Shown: positions 20,115-30,635 of the stretch, piece after piece | Layout of the letters: every line of letters starts with the position of its first letter | Numbering within the stretch: position 1 is the stretch's first letter | Assembly: GCA_033558025.1 (NCBI GenBank) | Contig: JAUCEF010000006.1 | Coordinates: 248,001-312,000 of the forward strand | DNA: 64,000 nucleotides | Direction of reading: 5' to 3' | Source: Phytophthora sp. 'mugwort' | Taxonomy: Eukaryota; Oomycota; Peronosporomycetes; Peronosporales; Peronosporaceae | Notes under the pieces: generated by a model | The model's database searches: none | What the model was told of the DNA's origin: nothing | Seen by the model: only the letters and a program-made list of their open reading frames with translations | Position numbers and translations under genes: made by a program

Positions 20115-20813
20115 CTAGTTTGTTGTGGAAGGAGACGCCGTGAGTCTCACGTACGGTTTAATCTCGTGTGTTCCTTGAGGAAAGAGCTTCTTGGCCGCGT
20201 CGGCAGTCACACCAGGCTCAACAAAAACGTCATCACTCACCTTCCAGTTGACAGGAGTCACCACTTGCTCAAAGGTGCTCAGTTGAAGAGCGTCCAAGGC
20301 TCGTAAGACCTCGTAGAAGTTACGACCTACACCCATCGGGTAGTACGTGAGCATCCGCACAGTCAAGTCGAGATCCAGCACGAGAGTGCAGCTGAAGGGC
20401 AGGCGTCCAGCATCGGCGGCGTGTTTTGGAGCTCCCGGTGCCACAAGCCCCAGACGTCGAGATAGTTCGCCATCTTCGTCGGCCATGACTGGGAACCCGA
20501 GCTTGACTTGTTGTGTCTCATTGACGTCGGCCAGGAACGGACTCTGCTCTCGCACTGAAGCCACGTGAAGTGCCAGCACACGAGCATTGCGAGCCTCGAA
20601 CTGGTCGTGCAGCTTTTGCAGCGCTCCAAGTTCCGACAGCCACGTGGGATGTCGAGACTGAGGGAAGGAGCAGATGACGCCCCATGCTCCTGCCAGATAA
20701 TCTTGAGCGCGTACGACTCCGACCTGGGACTCGGCCACTAGATCGGGCAGCTTGGAGCCTATTTGCACCTGTCGCGATACCATGTCAGATCGGATCGAGT
20801 TATTGGAGACCAT
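20115..20813 (-). CDS. Peroxiredoxin-6-like protein lacking the peroxidatic cysteine (232 aa)
   Basis: The fold and C-terminal signature of 1-Cys peroxiredoxins are clear: YPMGVGRNFYEVLRALDALQL, then TPVNWKVSDD, then AKKLFPQG. The active site, normally PxxxTPVCTTELG, here reads RHPTWLSELG. His55 stands where the catalytic Thr should be and Trp58 (TGG) where the peroxidatic Cys should be. A conventional peroxidase reaction is therefore not expected. The start is ATG 20813; an internal Met (ATG 20783) is also possible. The gene is convergent with the corepressor gene (112 bp apart) and divergent from the CC2D2A-like gene, with 38 bp between start codons. It may be a pseudoenzyme, chaperone or regulator; the frame is intact over full family length. 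Confidence 0.85.
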   Translation of the reverse strand: MVSNNSIRSDMVSRQVQIGSKLPDLVAESQVGVVRAQDYLAGAWGVICSFPQSRHPTWLSELGALQKLHDQFEARNARVLALHVASVREQSPFLADVNETQQVKLGFPVMADEDGELSRRLGLVAPGAPKHAADAGRLPFSCTLVLDLDLTVRMLTYYPMGVGRNFYEVLRALDALQLSTFEQVVTPVNWKVSDDVFVEPGVTADAAKKLFPQGTHEIKPYVRLTASPSTTN

Positions 20814-20851
20814 CCCGTGACCTTTCAAGATCCATCAAAGAGACACATACA

Positions 20852-23800
20852 ATGGGAGGACAGAAGATGCCAACGAAGCGCTCGAAGAGTAACAGGAACG
20901 AGTTGCGACTTGGCAGTCGACGGACTCCCGCTTCATCAGAGGATGGCGATGAGGCTGCTCAACACGAGGCAACGCGGCCTCGAGGCAAACGTCATGACGA
21001 GACGATGGAGCACACCAAGAATCGCTTCCTTCTCGCGCTCTCGGGGCAGCTCCCGACTCCAGACAACGTCAAATGTCCAGAAACGAAGACCAACGACGGG
21101 ATTGGAGACGACAACGATAACGACGAGGCCGACACGACGACGAGGCTGTTAACGAAGCTTGCCAAAACTACTGACGGTCTCATTGTGACACCTGCAGCGT
21201 CGTATTCACACTGGTTTCATCGACATCAACGGTCTCTGCCAATAGCAAAGCGATGGTCAGAAGAGCTCAAGCAGCAAGAAGCTGCAGGACTGTTTGTCGA
21301 TGAACAAAGAAAGCAATTCAAACGCTTGGAGCACAGTATGCTCGATCGGCTTGAAGAGCGTCTATACCGAGAACTCACTGCAGCATCGTCACGAGAGTGG
21401 GAAGGACAAAGCACAGGAACGTTTATAGAGAGACTACTCTATCCTCAAAGTCAAGATTTCATGTTAAAAAGCTCGTTACCTGCTGATGAGAATGTGAATG
21501 ATACAGCCACTGAAGAATCGACAATCAAGTCACGAGAAACTCACGAGAAACAGCAGAAGGCACCGAGTCTTGCCGTGCTTGAACTGTACATCGACCGAGT
21601 TGTGCTGGATGACCACCCGTCGTTTGCACTAGCAGATCGTCTAGCTGCTCAACTGCGAGCTTTGTACACAGCGTACAGTCGACTACAACAGCTCCAACCA
21701 TGGCAGCTCTCGCTCCAGCGTCTTGAGGATTTCTTCTGTCGTCGTACTCACAAACTGGCACAAGCAACGCCTTCAAGTGTTTCGACAGCAATTAATCTGT
21801 CGACAAAGCAAGTAACACAGGAAATCAACCAACTGCTGACTGACGTGGAAGCCTTGGATCAACTACACCATCAGATTCTCAGCAAGGCGAATGAAATGCG
21901 TGAGGCAGGCACTCGAGCGGGGGCTGACATTCCTCTTCGTGTCCAGCAGAGACAACGCATGCAACCCATTGATTTATCTCGCGTAGAGGCCGTCTTGGAG
22001 CTTCTGGAATCCGACATAGACAGACCACAAGGTGAAGCACAGAGAAATGATGACGACAAAGAGCAAGTGGAGATTAAGAAAATCTTGGAGCGTTTGTCGA
22101 CAGTTTCCAGTATATCGGGGTCTCACTCGCTGCAGACTGTTTTACATCTCGAAAGTATTAGTAAAGACGATGGTTGTCCAAACGAGGTGTCATTTTGGAG
22201 CCCTAGGTTCTACGTGGCTCTTCGTGTGAACGGGAAAATCGCATGCACAACAGGAATTCAGCCCTGGTCCCGCGGTGAAGCTCGTTTTTCCGAGAAGTTT
22301 TGCTTCACTCTCTCATTTTTTCCGTCTTCAGTCTGTGCTGAAGTGTACGAACGCCGAATGTTTCTACGGGATGAAATTGTATCTACAAGTGCAATTCCTG
22401 TGGTTGTTCCAGGACACAATGTTGCGAAGTTTGCTCCTTCTCGAGCACGTTCGTCGCTTATCGACGGATGGGGAGATAAAGATGCAGATCACTTGGTACC
22501 AGTAGCTAGTCTCACGTCTAGTGATGAATGGTACCAGTTTAGCAGCACGACCCCAATCACACGAACACAATGGCATCGTTCATTCCACAATTCCCCACTC
22601 TTCACCCGCACAAGTCGACACACACAGGGCCGACTTCATCTTCGAGCATCGTGGGTTTCAGACACTGCTTCGCATAACTCACAGATCGTTCATCCTAGAT
22701 CACATGATACTGCATATCTTCCTCCCAAACGTCCGGAGATCGCAGGTGGCCATGAAGTCTCAACTTCACCAGTTCAGCTCATTGGGAAACCTCTAAAGCG
22801 CGCTTCAACTCATCTATCACAGTATCTCTGCGATTCTGACTTCAGTAGTGAGAGAGATTTTCTTCGACTTGTTGAGCCCCACGAGCTTCCACTTGACCCG
22901 AATGACCCTGAGAATGTGGCAGTCCGACGTTTGCAAATTTACTACACACAGCAGCAACAAGAAGCACAGGCAGTTGGTCTGGGCGGACGCAGAGTTTTCC
23001 GGACGAGTGACGTACCTGACCCTTTGACTGGAAGCGGTCGAGGACTCACAAAACGTAATCGTCTCCTACGACTTCGTGATCGGGAGTACGTTTCTCGACA
23101 CGGTACGAGCTTTTGCGATGCAATTGCGAGTCATGACAGTGGAAAAGCAGAGCCACCGCGGTGGATACCTCAGCACGTGGTCTTTGATGAGCCACTGCCG
23201 TTGCTGGAGCACGAATTTTTGGCTGACGCGCGCTTGCTTCGTCTTTTGCGACCCGAACTACGTGCTTTTGATCGTCGTGTGCTGTCCGAAGAAGCTGAAC
23301 GAGCCGACGCGTCGATTGTTGAGCGTCATCGTTTACGACAGCTCCTCAAGCTCCGGGATTTCCGAGAACGTGTGCGGCAAACGCAAATTGTGACCAACTA
23401 CAACACGGCCAGTAGCAAGCGGGAGGCGCGAGCAGATCGTTCCAAGCCTCTAGCAGTTATTGTCCAGGAGAAACCTTTGCCATTATTCCCAGGGTCGCTG
23501 GAACTTCCAGCTTTCGGAGCTTTGTTTGCTCCACGCAGACGTTTACGACCACTTGCTAGAGATCCAACAAATGCAGTGCCTTCACTACAGACAGCAGCAC
23601 ACTGGCCTACGGCCTGTACACTGTACGTACAAGTACAAAAGGCGACAAATGTACCGGTGAGGATCAAACCTCCACGTAACTCGGCTGAAGCCCAAGAAGT
23701 CGCGACGACAGGAAGACGACGACGTGATACACTGCATCGAACGAAGAAGAGTCCGCGTGTGATGACCATGCCATCTTTTAGTGATAATCAGAGCGAAGAA

Positions 23801-25934
23801 GGCGCCGAAACACCTCGCGGAGACCTGGCACTGGAATACGAAAGTCACGTCTTCGTGCAAACTAATTTTCAGGGCAAAACGCGACAAACTTCGTGCGCTA
23901 CTATCACGGGACCTGTAGGCAAGAGTGATGACGGTATCGGATCACATCCAATGTGGATGGAGACTGTAGCGTTACCTTTCCGCCCTCCCCAAGATGACTG
24001 GAGTCCGGACGGTATCGAGAGTACGCAAGACACGATCCGTTTTAGCCTCTTTGACCAGGTAACGCGTCCAGCTTCAACAACCGTTCAAGAGGACCGACAC
24101 GAAGGAGAAGAGCGACTCGGTGCTCAAACACGGGCATTACACCGGGAAAACTGTTTTCTAGGAAGTCTTGAAGTGCCATTCCTGACACTTTATCGAGCTG
24201 GTCATCTGGAAGGCTCACTACGCTGTCACATGCCAGTTGAACACTTAGGCTACGCCAACCTCCAGGTTGGCATAGCTCACGGATCTGAAACAAATGGAGC
24301 AAAAGCCTCATCAGACCCAGCTTCCGCTGCCTCCTCGGATAGCGAGGCTGATTCACCTCGACAGCATCGTACACGAGGCCTCGCACTTAGTAGCCCAACT
24401 CCGAAGCAAAAGTCGCAGCCAACAAGCCCAGAAGCTAGTAGTATCGATGACGATGATAAGGATACGGAGGGGCTGAGGGTGAAGCAAGCTGCACGCGAAG
24501 CTACTTTCTTGAAACTCACGCTGCTTCTTGACCCGGTACTTCCAGTGTCTAACCAGGCCTCTGATCATGATGAAAAAGAAGCGTGGACTTCTAGTACTGG
24601 AAATGCCCAAGACAAACTGCTTCTTGCCCATGCCCAGCGCTGGACTACCAGAGTGAGAAATGCCACCCCTCCAAGTGCAGCACGTCGACGCAACTACAAT
24701 GTTTTTGTTCGCAATCTCAGCCATGGCGCCACTTTCCTGCCTCGATTCTTGCGAGCCCAATCACCACCTGCAGAGCTTCACTCGGCTTCTCTATCAACAT
24801 TGGTGCGTTATGTGAGTTTGATCCCGTTCCTGGATGACTGGCTCGCTTTTGATGGAGATAAGGATATCTGGAGTACCACACAGGAATTCTTGAGCATGGG
24901 CGCAGGGGATCACGAGGAACATGCCGTCTTGTTAGCGAATTATTTCATGTGGTATAATCGTCGTCATCGTCGCAAAGATGGCAACCAAAAGTCTCTAAAA
25001 AGTTATCTTGTTCTAGGGCATGCTGTTCCAGAAGGAAATATGGTTTACGTACTTCGCGGACGAGTGCTTTGGAATGCCAGTACTGGAGTTGGATACGCTG
25101 TTTCAGACCCTCACTGTCCCCTTCGCGATATCTCGCTTGTCGTATCGAGTAAAAATGTTTTTGCGAACGTACAGCCATTGACGTCCGCGTCAGGTGCTGC
25201 AGCCGGTAGCACCCATGAGTTTAACTGGGATTTTGAGAGCAACGCAAAGTGTTGGAAACCTTTTTTCACTGCAATGAATATCTCCATACCGCCGAGCGTC
25301 CAGCGTCGAGAACTTGTGTATAGTGACACGTCACCAGAGTTCATAGATCAAGTGGAACGAGAATTGCGGGAGGCGCTGAAGCTTGCCATTCGCCGCTGGA
25401 GAAGTACCCATTTCGTCACCACTTTCAGCGAAGCTGCAGGCTTACAATTGCGAGAGCATTTAATGGTGCTGGAGCGCGAAGCTAACGGCCAAGACAAAGA
25501 TCAAGCAGAGCCATCGCCTGCTGATAATAATGCGCAACTTAGCCCACGATCGACCCAGAAACTTAAGCAGAAGCTGAAGATGAAACTTATGTTGCCAATG
25601 AGGAGAGTGCATCCTGGTAGCACTGTGCTGCGCGAGCTGCAGCGTTCACGAGAGGTGTGTGGTCTACCACTTCATGTGTCTTTCACGGACATTCCACGGG
25701 TTTTGGACCTCGTCGAGAACACGGTACGTATTGTGCTGCGAATATGGTACTATGTATTCCTAGTGCGGTAAGAGAAGCGCGACTGAGTGAGTAACTAACT
25801 GATCCATTTGCTGGTAGAATATCCACTACAACGAGCGACCGGGTGTCGAATTCGCACTAGCCGTGTACGTGTGCGGACACCCTAACTGCGTGCTGTCCGT
25901 GTGGGTGTATTTTGCAGCGCTTGTGCCGCTTTAA
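20852..25934 (+). CDS. CC2D2A: CC2D2A-like ciliary transition-zone protein (1,662 aa, two exons)
   Basis: ATG 20852 (MGGQKMPTKR) is chosen over the open extension to 20684, which would run antisense through the peroxiredoxin gene. Exon 1 runs to 25723, an intron of 94 nt follows (25724-25817, GTACGT...GGTAG), and exon 2 ends at TAA 25932-25934. Splicing restores the family C-terminus (VEFALAVYVCG...LSVWVYFAAL). There is a charged, partly coiled N-terminus, a C2-like region (about 445-580), a second C2 region (about 920-1210), and a C-terminal peptidase-like block (SLIPFLDDWL, about 1320; YVLRGRVLWNASTGVGY, about 1400; FNWDFESNAKCWKPFF, about 1460). CC2D2A belongs to the MKS/B9 complex at the ciliary transition zone, which fits a zoospore flagellum. 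Its stop overlaps that of the next, convergent gene. Confidence 0.88.
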
Positions 25935-27011
25935 TGAGAGCAGGGATTAATCTGACGTAGTAGCTCTGCCACCTTGGCCTGAAGTGCTTTTAACTTGGAT
26001 GTTGCTTCTCCACGTGACTCTGCGGAGAGCTCCTCTGGCCGAGATAAGTCGAGAACGCGCTCACTGTCTAGTTGTATGCAGCAGGACGTAGGCTCTAGCC
26101 CCTTCTCAAAGGTGGCAACTAATGACCCGGACGGAGCCTGAGCTTTAGCTACAGTGTCGGGAATAATGGGGGAACCTCGAACCGAATACGTGGTTTCTCC
26201 TTTGCGAGCTGTCCGCAAGACAGTCTGTGGGGCTCCGCCTGCCCGACGTCGGTCCATGGGCGTCGTGAACGCTGACAAACGGCCGCTACGTGTGTTGTGG
26301 TCACCGTCGTCCGACTCTGCTTCATCCTCATACTCACTTTCCTCGGCGTCGGCGATGCTGCATGGAGTAGCAGCCACAATATCGTGCCGAGCCATGGATG
26401 ATCTCGTTCGAGGAGGCGACGACTGCGTAGACGTCTGCGACTGGGACAAGCTGTAAATGACGTTCTGCAAGTCTCCGCCAAAATCTTCCACGAAGGTTTT
26501 CCAGGGCATCTGCCGCACTGGTTCGGGGAGGTAGACCAACTGCACTTTGAGCTCCATCTCGAGCTCTTGCGCGCGTCGTTCAGCGTCCGCCACCAACTCG
26601 TCACACTGCTCCTGTACTGTGAGCCACAGCAGAAAGCGTCAGTATAACAATACAGTGAATCTATCATGAAGTTGTGGGAGCATTCGTACCTTGCGTCTCC
26701 AGCTCGTCTAGCAGCGTCTCCAGCTGCTGCTTGCGCTTCTTCTCGGACCGGAAGGCCGTGGACTCGCGCAGACGCTTCTTCCTCTTCTTCTTGCTCTGCT
26801 TCTTGGGTGACGGGCTTGTCAACGTCACGGGCGGGAGGCCGAAGTTGGCGACCAGCAAGTCGTCCGCGGTGTCGACGACAGTGTTCTCTCGGATGGCTTG
26901 GAGTGGTCCGGCGCCGGCGGTTGAACGTGTGTTGATGCTGCTGTTGACGGCGCTGCGGCGACGCGGACGACGCAGCGTACGCCCGACGCGTCGACCACCG
27001 GATGGAGCCAT
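25931..27011 (-). CDS. Borealin-like chromosomal passenger complex subunit (335 aa, two exons)
   Basis: Exon 1 is 27011-26690 and exon 2 is 26616-25931, with a 73-nt intron (26689-26617) whose removal keeps phase. The first exon is basic, with an arginine-rich start and a KKQSKKKRKKR stretch. Around the junction a helix leads into LVYLPEPVRQMPWKTFVEDFGG, which matches the conserved Borealin/Nbl1 helix (leucine-rich, then LP..(I/V)R.M.W). The C-terminus has GETTYSVRGSPI and a terminal helical segment, resembling the C-terminal dimerisation region of metazoan Borealin. The family anchors Aurora B/INCENP/Survivin at centromeres. The middle is serine-rich and acidic. Confidence comes from two separate conserved blocks; overall similarity is low. 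Confidence 0.75.
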
Positions 27012-27355
27012 GCTCTGTGAGAGGGCGGCTGCACTTTGGAACGTTTGAAAAAGGTGCGCGGGTATTTGAAATTTAGACTTGGTTTCACTATGGATCTGGT
27101 GCATCTGATAGATTGACTCAAGCAATGCTCGGCATATCACGCGAGACGACACAGTTCTTCTTGTACACCATTAAAAATGCTTAACACACTTAAGGTATCC
27201 CCCTATATTCCACGACATGAGCTTGAAAGCAAGTGCCCCCTCACTTTTATTTGGAAAGGAATCGCGCCAGTCGTAAAAGGTTCGAGCTGGGGATGTATCG
27301 TTCCATTTTGAGGGTATGCACGTATCTCTACATGCGCCTGCTGTCCATAACCGTC

Positions 27356-27763
27356 CTATCGCTGCTGCTCCACCGGCGGTGCCGTTCCCTTGACCCACTT
27401 GGACACCTTGCTAAAGAGCACGCCCACTACGATCCCGATGACGAAGATGAGCCCCATGGAGCTGAGGTACTCAAAGGCAGTGACCATGCCCTGCTCCGTC
27501 TCCGTCTGCTCCTCCGTGTACCATCCTGTACTCAGCATTTTCCTCTTCGTCCAGACCTTGTGAGCCAGGTACGAGGCCACACCCACCGTCAACACGCGCA
27601 CCATAAACGGCCGCTCCTCGGCGACAGGGGCAACAGCAGCCGTTGCGACCGCATTCTGGTTTTTCTTGGCCTTGTTCCTCCTCTTCGGCGCTGCCGTCTT
27701 CTTCCACTTGGCCTTGTCAGATACCTTGGCTTTCTCCGCCGTCTGCTGCGCTTCCTTCGTCAT
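27356..27763 (-). CDS. Small membrane protein with lysine-rich N-terminus (135 aa)
   Basis: The start ATG at 27763 gives MTKEAQQTAEKAK. A charged, Lys/Ala-rich cytosolic-looking N-terminus (about 45 residues) is followed by a moderately hydrophobic segment (FMVRVLTVGVASYLAHKVW) and a strong membrane helix near the C-terminus (MGLIFVIGIVVGVLFSKV). No signal peptide is present. An ER or mitochondrial tail-anchored or two-pass protein is plausible. I do not recognise the family. It diverges from the bL36 gene with 192 bp between starts. Confidence 0.7.
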   Translation of the reverse strand: MTKEAQQTAEKAKVSDKAKWKKTAAPKRRNKAKKNQNAVATAAVAPVAEERPFMVRVLTVGVASYLAHKVWTKRKMLSTGWYTEEQTETEQGMVTAFEYLSSMGLIFVIGIVVGVLFSKVSKWVKGTAPPVEQQR

Positions 27764-27955
27764 CGTCACGGACTGAGTCTTCTCTACTCGTTACCACGCC
27801 GGTATCATTGACATGCCTCAGGGGTATCATTTTGGAAAGGGGTAACTAAAGTTACCCTATGTAGGTAGGTTACACATAGGGGTACGGAAGCCGTGCGGCT
27901 GAAAGTCACTCGTGGACCGGGATAAAGCAGAGGAAGAGAGAATCACTTGACTGTC

Positions 27956-28240
27956 ATGAAGGTCCGCTCGTCCGTAAAGCGCATGTGCGATGGCTGCAAG
28001 ATCGTCCGCCGACGGAGAAAAGTGTATGTGATCTGCGACCGCAGCCCCAAGCACAAGCAGCGCCAGGGTCTCCACACCAGTGCGCTGGTCGTCCCCGCCG
28101 CACCGCACGAAAGCGCTGCCGCTGTCGCCGCCTCGGCCAACATGAGCTTCCAAGCCGCGCTCAAGCAGCTTCAGTTCCCGGGGCTTGCCCCCTTCAAGGC
28201 CTTCCGCGACGCCGCCATTCAGATCCCCAAGCTCTGCTAG
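27956..28240 (+). CDS. Ribosomal protein bL36 (organellar type) with C-terminal extension (94 aa)
   Basis: Residues 1-38 are a complete bL36: it opens [15 protein letters not shown] and ends KHKQRQG. The zinc ribbon is intact, with C11, C14, C27 and H33. The protein binds 23S-type rRNA in the large subunit of bacterial-type ribosomes, and a nuclear copy in an oomycete should serve the mitochondrion. About 56 further residues follow, Ala-rich then amphipathic ([20 protein letters not shown]), which bacterial bL36 lacks. There is no obvious N-terminal presequence, because the conserved protein begins at its own methionine; targeting may use the basic N-terminus. Confidence 0.93.
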   Translation: MKVRSSVKRMCDGCKIVRRRRKVYVICDRSPKHKQRQGLHTSALVVPAAPHESAAAVAASANMSFQAALKQLQFPGLAPFKAFRDAAIQIPKLC

Positions 28241-28553
28241 ACGACAGAGGCGAAGATAGCAAAACGGAGGTCTCCCAGGCAGGAAAAGGAGGCAGGTAAT
28301 GCCGCTGCACTCCGCCCGTTGTTCGCGATTAGACATAACTCACGATAATCACATTGCGCTGTGTCAGTTCATTGTGGCTACGCTAAGTAAATGCTGCTTC
28401 GAGCGTGAATGCGTCGTAGATGCCTACGTAGCTCTTCGATCAATTTTGAGGTCGCACGCGTAGTAACCATAACTGATATCATTTTCGAAAATTGTGAAAA
28501 ATACATAGTGATCAATTCGAACAGTTGAAGATTTCCTGTACGCACGCAGAACG
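28241..28553. other. Intergenic region between bL36 and the TTL-like gene
   Basis: No gene is seen. This short AT-rich stretch presumably holds the bL36 3' end and the promoter of the gene starting at 28554. Confidence 0.6.
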
Positions 28554-30542
28554 ATGGCGACGACCCCGCGGCTCCGTCTGCTGGCTCTGCTTGTGTGCAT
28601 TAATGTGTTCGTCGTGGCGAGTGCCCGCACGCAAGCGCGATTCTACCTGCCCGAAGCAATGCAAGACCAGAAGCTCAAGCCGGTATTGCAGCAGCTCGAG
28701 GCGCTCGGCATCTCCCAGTTCCAAGCTTCTGACGCCCAGGCTTCTTGGGGGAAGCTACTTTCCAACAGTGCAGAGTTTGACCTTGTGTGGAGTACGGCCG
28801 TGGCCCCTCCGTTTGCGCAGCTGGAGCTCCCGCATCAGTTCGACGCCAAGGTGAACCACCTGCCGGGGGCCGAGCAGCTCACGTCCCCAGACGCACTCAG
28901 CCAGCACTTGGCGGCGCAACAGAAGAAGCATGCCAAGTTCTTCTTCGACTTTTTGCCGGCGCACTATGAACTTCCGCGCGACCAGGCATTGCTCACCAGC
29001 GCCTACCCGGTGGTACGCAAGAAATCCGAGTTCTCGCCCAAGCGCGTGCACGACGCACACGTGTATCAGCGCTTCCTTTTGCGTGAGCGTGCTGCTGGTG
29101 GTGAAGATTCGTCTCAACGCGCTGAGGTCTTCATTACGGACGACGATTTGCAATTCAAGCTGCAGTCAAATGCGTTTAAGGGAAAGGCGGTGGTGGTGGA
29201 CCAGTACATCGAGCCGCTGCTGCTGGACAACCACAAGTTCCGTGTTGGGTTCTACGTGGCGGTAACGTCTACAGATCCTCTGCGCGTTTACATGTATGAC
29301 CACCCGCTGATCCAGATTGCCAAGGGCGAGTACCCGAGCACGTTGAAGGTTGAGACTGACCCTGCCGCCTACAACTTTGATCAGTACATTGCTCCATGGG
29401 ACTTTCCGGATCTGCAAGCAGATTTTCACGAACTTCCGTCGGAGAACCGGGCAGGAACGAACGCGTGGCATGTTTTAAAAAAATACTTGCGGAGACAGGG
29501 GGTCGACACGAAGCACTTGCAAGACACCGTGGAGGCTACGATCGCCAAGGTGGTGCTCAGCAGCCGCGGAAACTTTGAGGGCGAGCAGGCCAAGATGAAG
29601 CGATCGGCTGCACGTGAAGGAGAAGGGACTTTCCCATCGGATCTCAGCGATAGCTTCTTCGATCTATGGAAAATTGAGTTCGAGTTTGACGATATGGCAA
29701 AGCCGTGGCTCGTCCGAGTAGTCTCCAATCCATCGATGGAGGGCACACAGTCCGTTCTCGCTACGGATGAGGCCATTAAGAAGCGTCTGTTGCACGACCT
29801 GCTTAATCTAGTAGGCGTACACCCTCAGGCTCGGCTGCCGTTCGAAAATTTTTACCGCCCGGCGGCTGATAGTGGTTTTTGCTCGGACAAATGCCAGGAT
29901 CAGAATCGTGCATGGGATACGTCGTGCTGGTCATGCCCTGGTTGGTTTGCTCCGAATGTTGCGCGTAAACTGTTTGCGGCAATAACCGAATACGCTCGGC
30001 GGGGAAGCTTTAACCTTGTGTTCCCGTCGTTGGAGCAGGAATTGTCCAAGTATCTGGACACAGAACTTTCCGAATACGATATCGCGTTTGAGCGGTATCT
30101 GAAGTCGCTTTCCAGCGGGTACTCGTCGCTTAAAGACTTCCCGGTGTCGGAACGCACTGTTGTGTGCGTGTACCGCGAGCACTGCAGTAACCACGGCGAC
30201 TGTGTTAACGGCATGTGCTTGTGCGATAGCAATTACGAGGGCCGGACTTGCTACATTCCAAAAGACTTCGACCAAGAGGAACAAATTCAGCATGAGACTG
30301 GTGATACGGGAGGCCAGGATGCCGAGACATGGAAGGAGAAGGTTGAGAATCTCGTGTGGAACCGCGGCGACGCACCTGGAGGCCCCAAACGGCCAATGAC
30401 TGGGACTGAAGACGCCTCTTGGTCAGGAACAGTCTTCCTCCTAGTGTTGCTGTGTGTTCTCCTGTTCATGATCTACCGAGTCTTCTTTTCGGACGGGTCT
30501 GGCATAGGCAGCGACCTTCCTCACGACGGGAAGGCCGTGTAA
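28554..30542 (+). CDS. Lumenal/secreted TTL-like (ATP-grasp) protein with EGF-like domain and C-terminal membrane helix (662 aa)
   Basis: A signal peptide (LLALLVCINVFVVASA) leads into a tubulin-tyrosine-ligase-like domain. Recognisable blocks are VDQYIEPLLLDNHKF (about 216-229), FYVAVTSTDPLRVYMY (about 233-248), FDLWKIEFEFDD and KPWLVRVVSNPSM (383-395). An EGF-like module (C-VYREHC-SNHGDC-VNGMCLC, about 534-562) and a membrane helix near 625-645 follow, so the TTL-like domain faces the lumen or exterior. In active TTLs the last block is KPWLLEVN.SPS; here Arg388 replaces the metal-binding Glu and Val390 the Asn, and Gly232 replaces the Arg of KFDLR. Activity toward tubulin is unlikely on both topology and residues. 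The role is unknown. Confidence 0.8.
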   Translation: MATTPRLRLLALLVCINVFVVASARTQARFYLPEAMQDQKLKPVLQQLEALGISQFQASDAQASWGKLLSNSAEFDLVWSTAVAPPFAQLELPHQFDAKVNHLPGAEQLTSPDALSQHLAAQQKKHAKFFFDFLPAHYELPRDQALLTSAYPVVRKKSEFSPKRVHDAHVYQRFLLRERAAGGEDSSQRAEVFITDDDLQFKLQSNAFKGKAVVVDQYIEPLLLDNHKFRVGFYVAVTSTDPLRVYMYDHPLIQIAKGEYPSTLKVETDPAAYNFDQYIAPWDFPDLQADFHELPSENRAGTNAWHVLKKYLRRQGVDTKHLQDTVEATIAKVVLSSRGNFEGEQAKMKRSAAREGEGTFPSDLSDSFFDLWKIEFEFDDMAKPWLVRVVSNPSMEGTQSVLATDEAIKKRLLHDLLNLVGVHPQARLPFENFYRPAADSGFCSDKCQDQNRAWDTSCWSCPGWFAPNVARKLFAAITEYARRGSFNLVFPSLEQELSKYLDTELSEYDIAFERYLKSLSSGYSSLKDFPVSERTVVCVYREHCSNHGDCVNGMCLCDSNYEGRTCYIPKDFDQEEQIQHETGDTGGQDAETWKEKVENLVWNRGDAPGGPKRPMTGTEDASWSGTVFLLVLLCVLLFMIYRVFFSDGSGIGSDLPHDGKAV

Positions 30543-30635
30543 TGCTCTGTAGCCATGTTGGTCTAACAGATAACCGATAATAGTTCAAACCATTGCCGTG
30601 TTATGTAACTTCATTTCGCCTTTTGTCCGGCCAAA

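Noticed and set aside
20684..20851. N-terminal extension of the CC2D2A-like frame
   Set aside because: It is antisense to the peroxiredoxin-like coding sequence.
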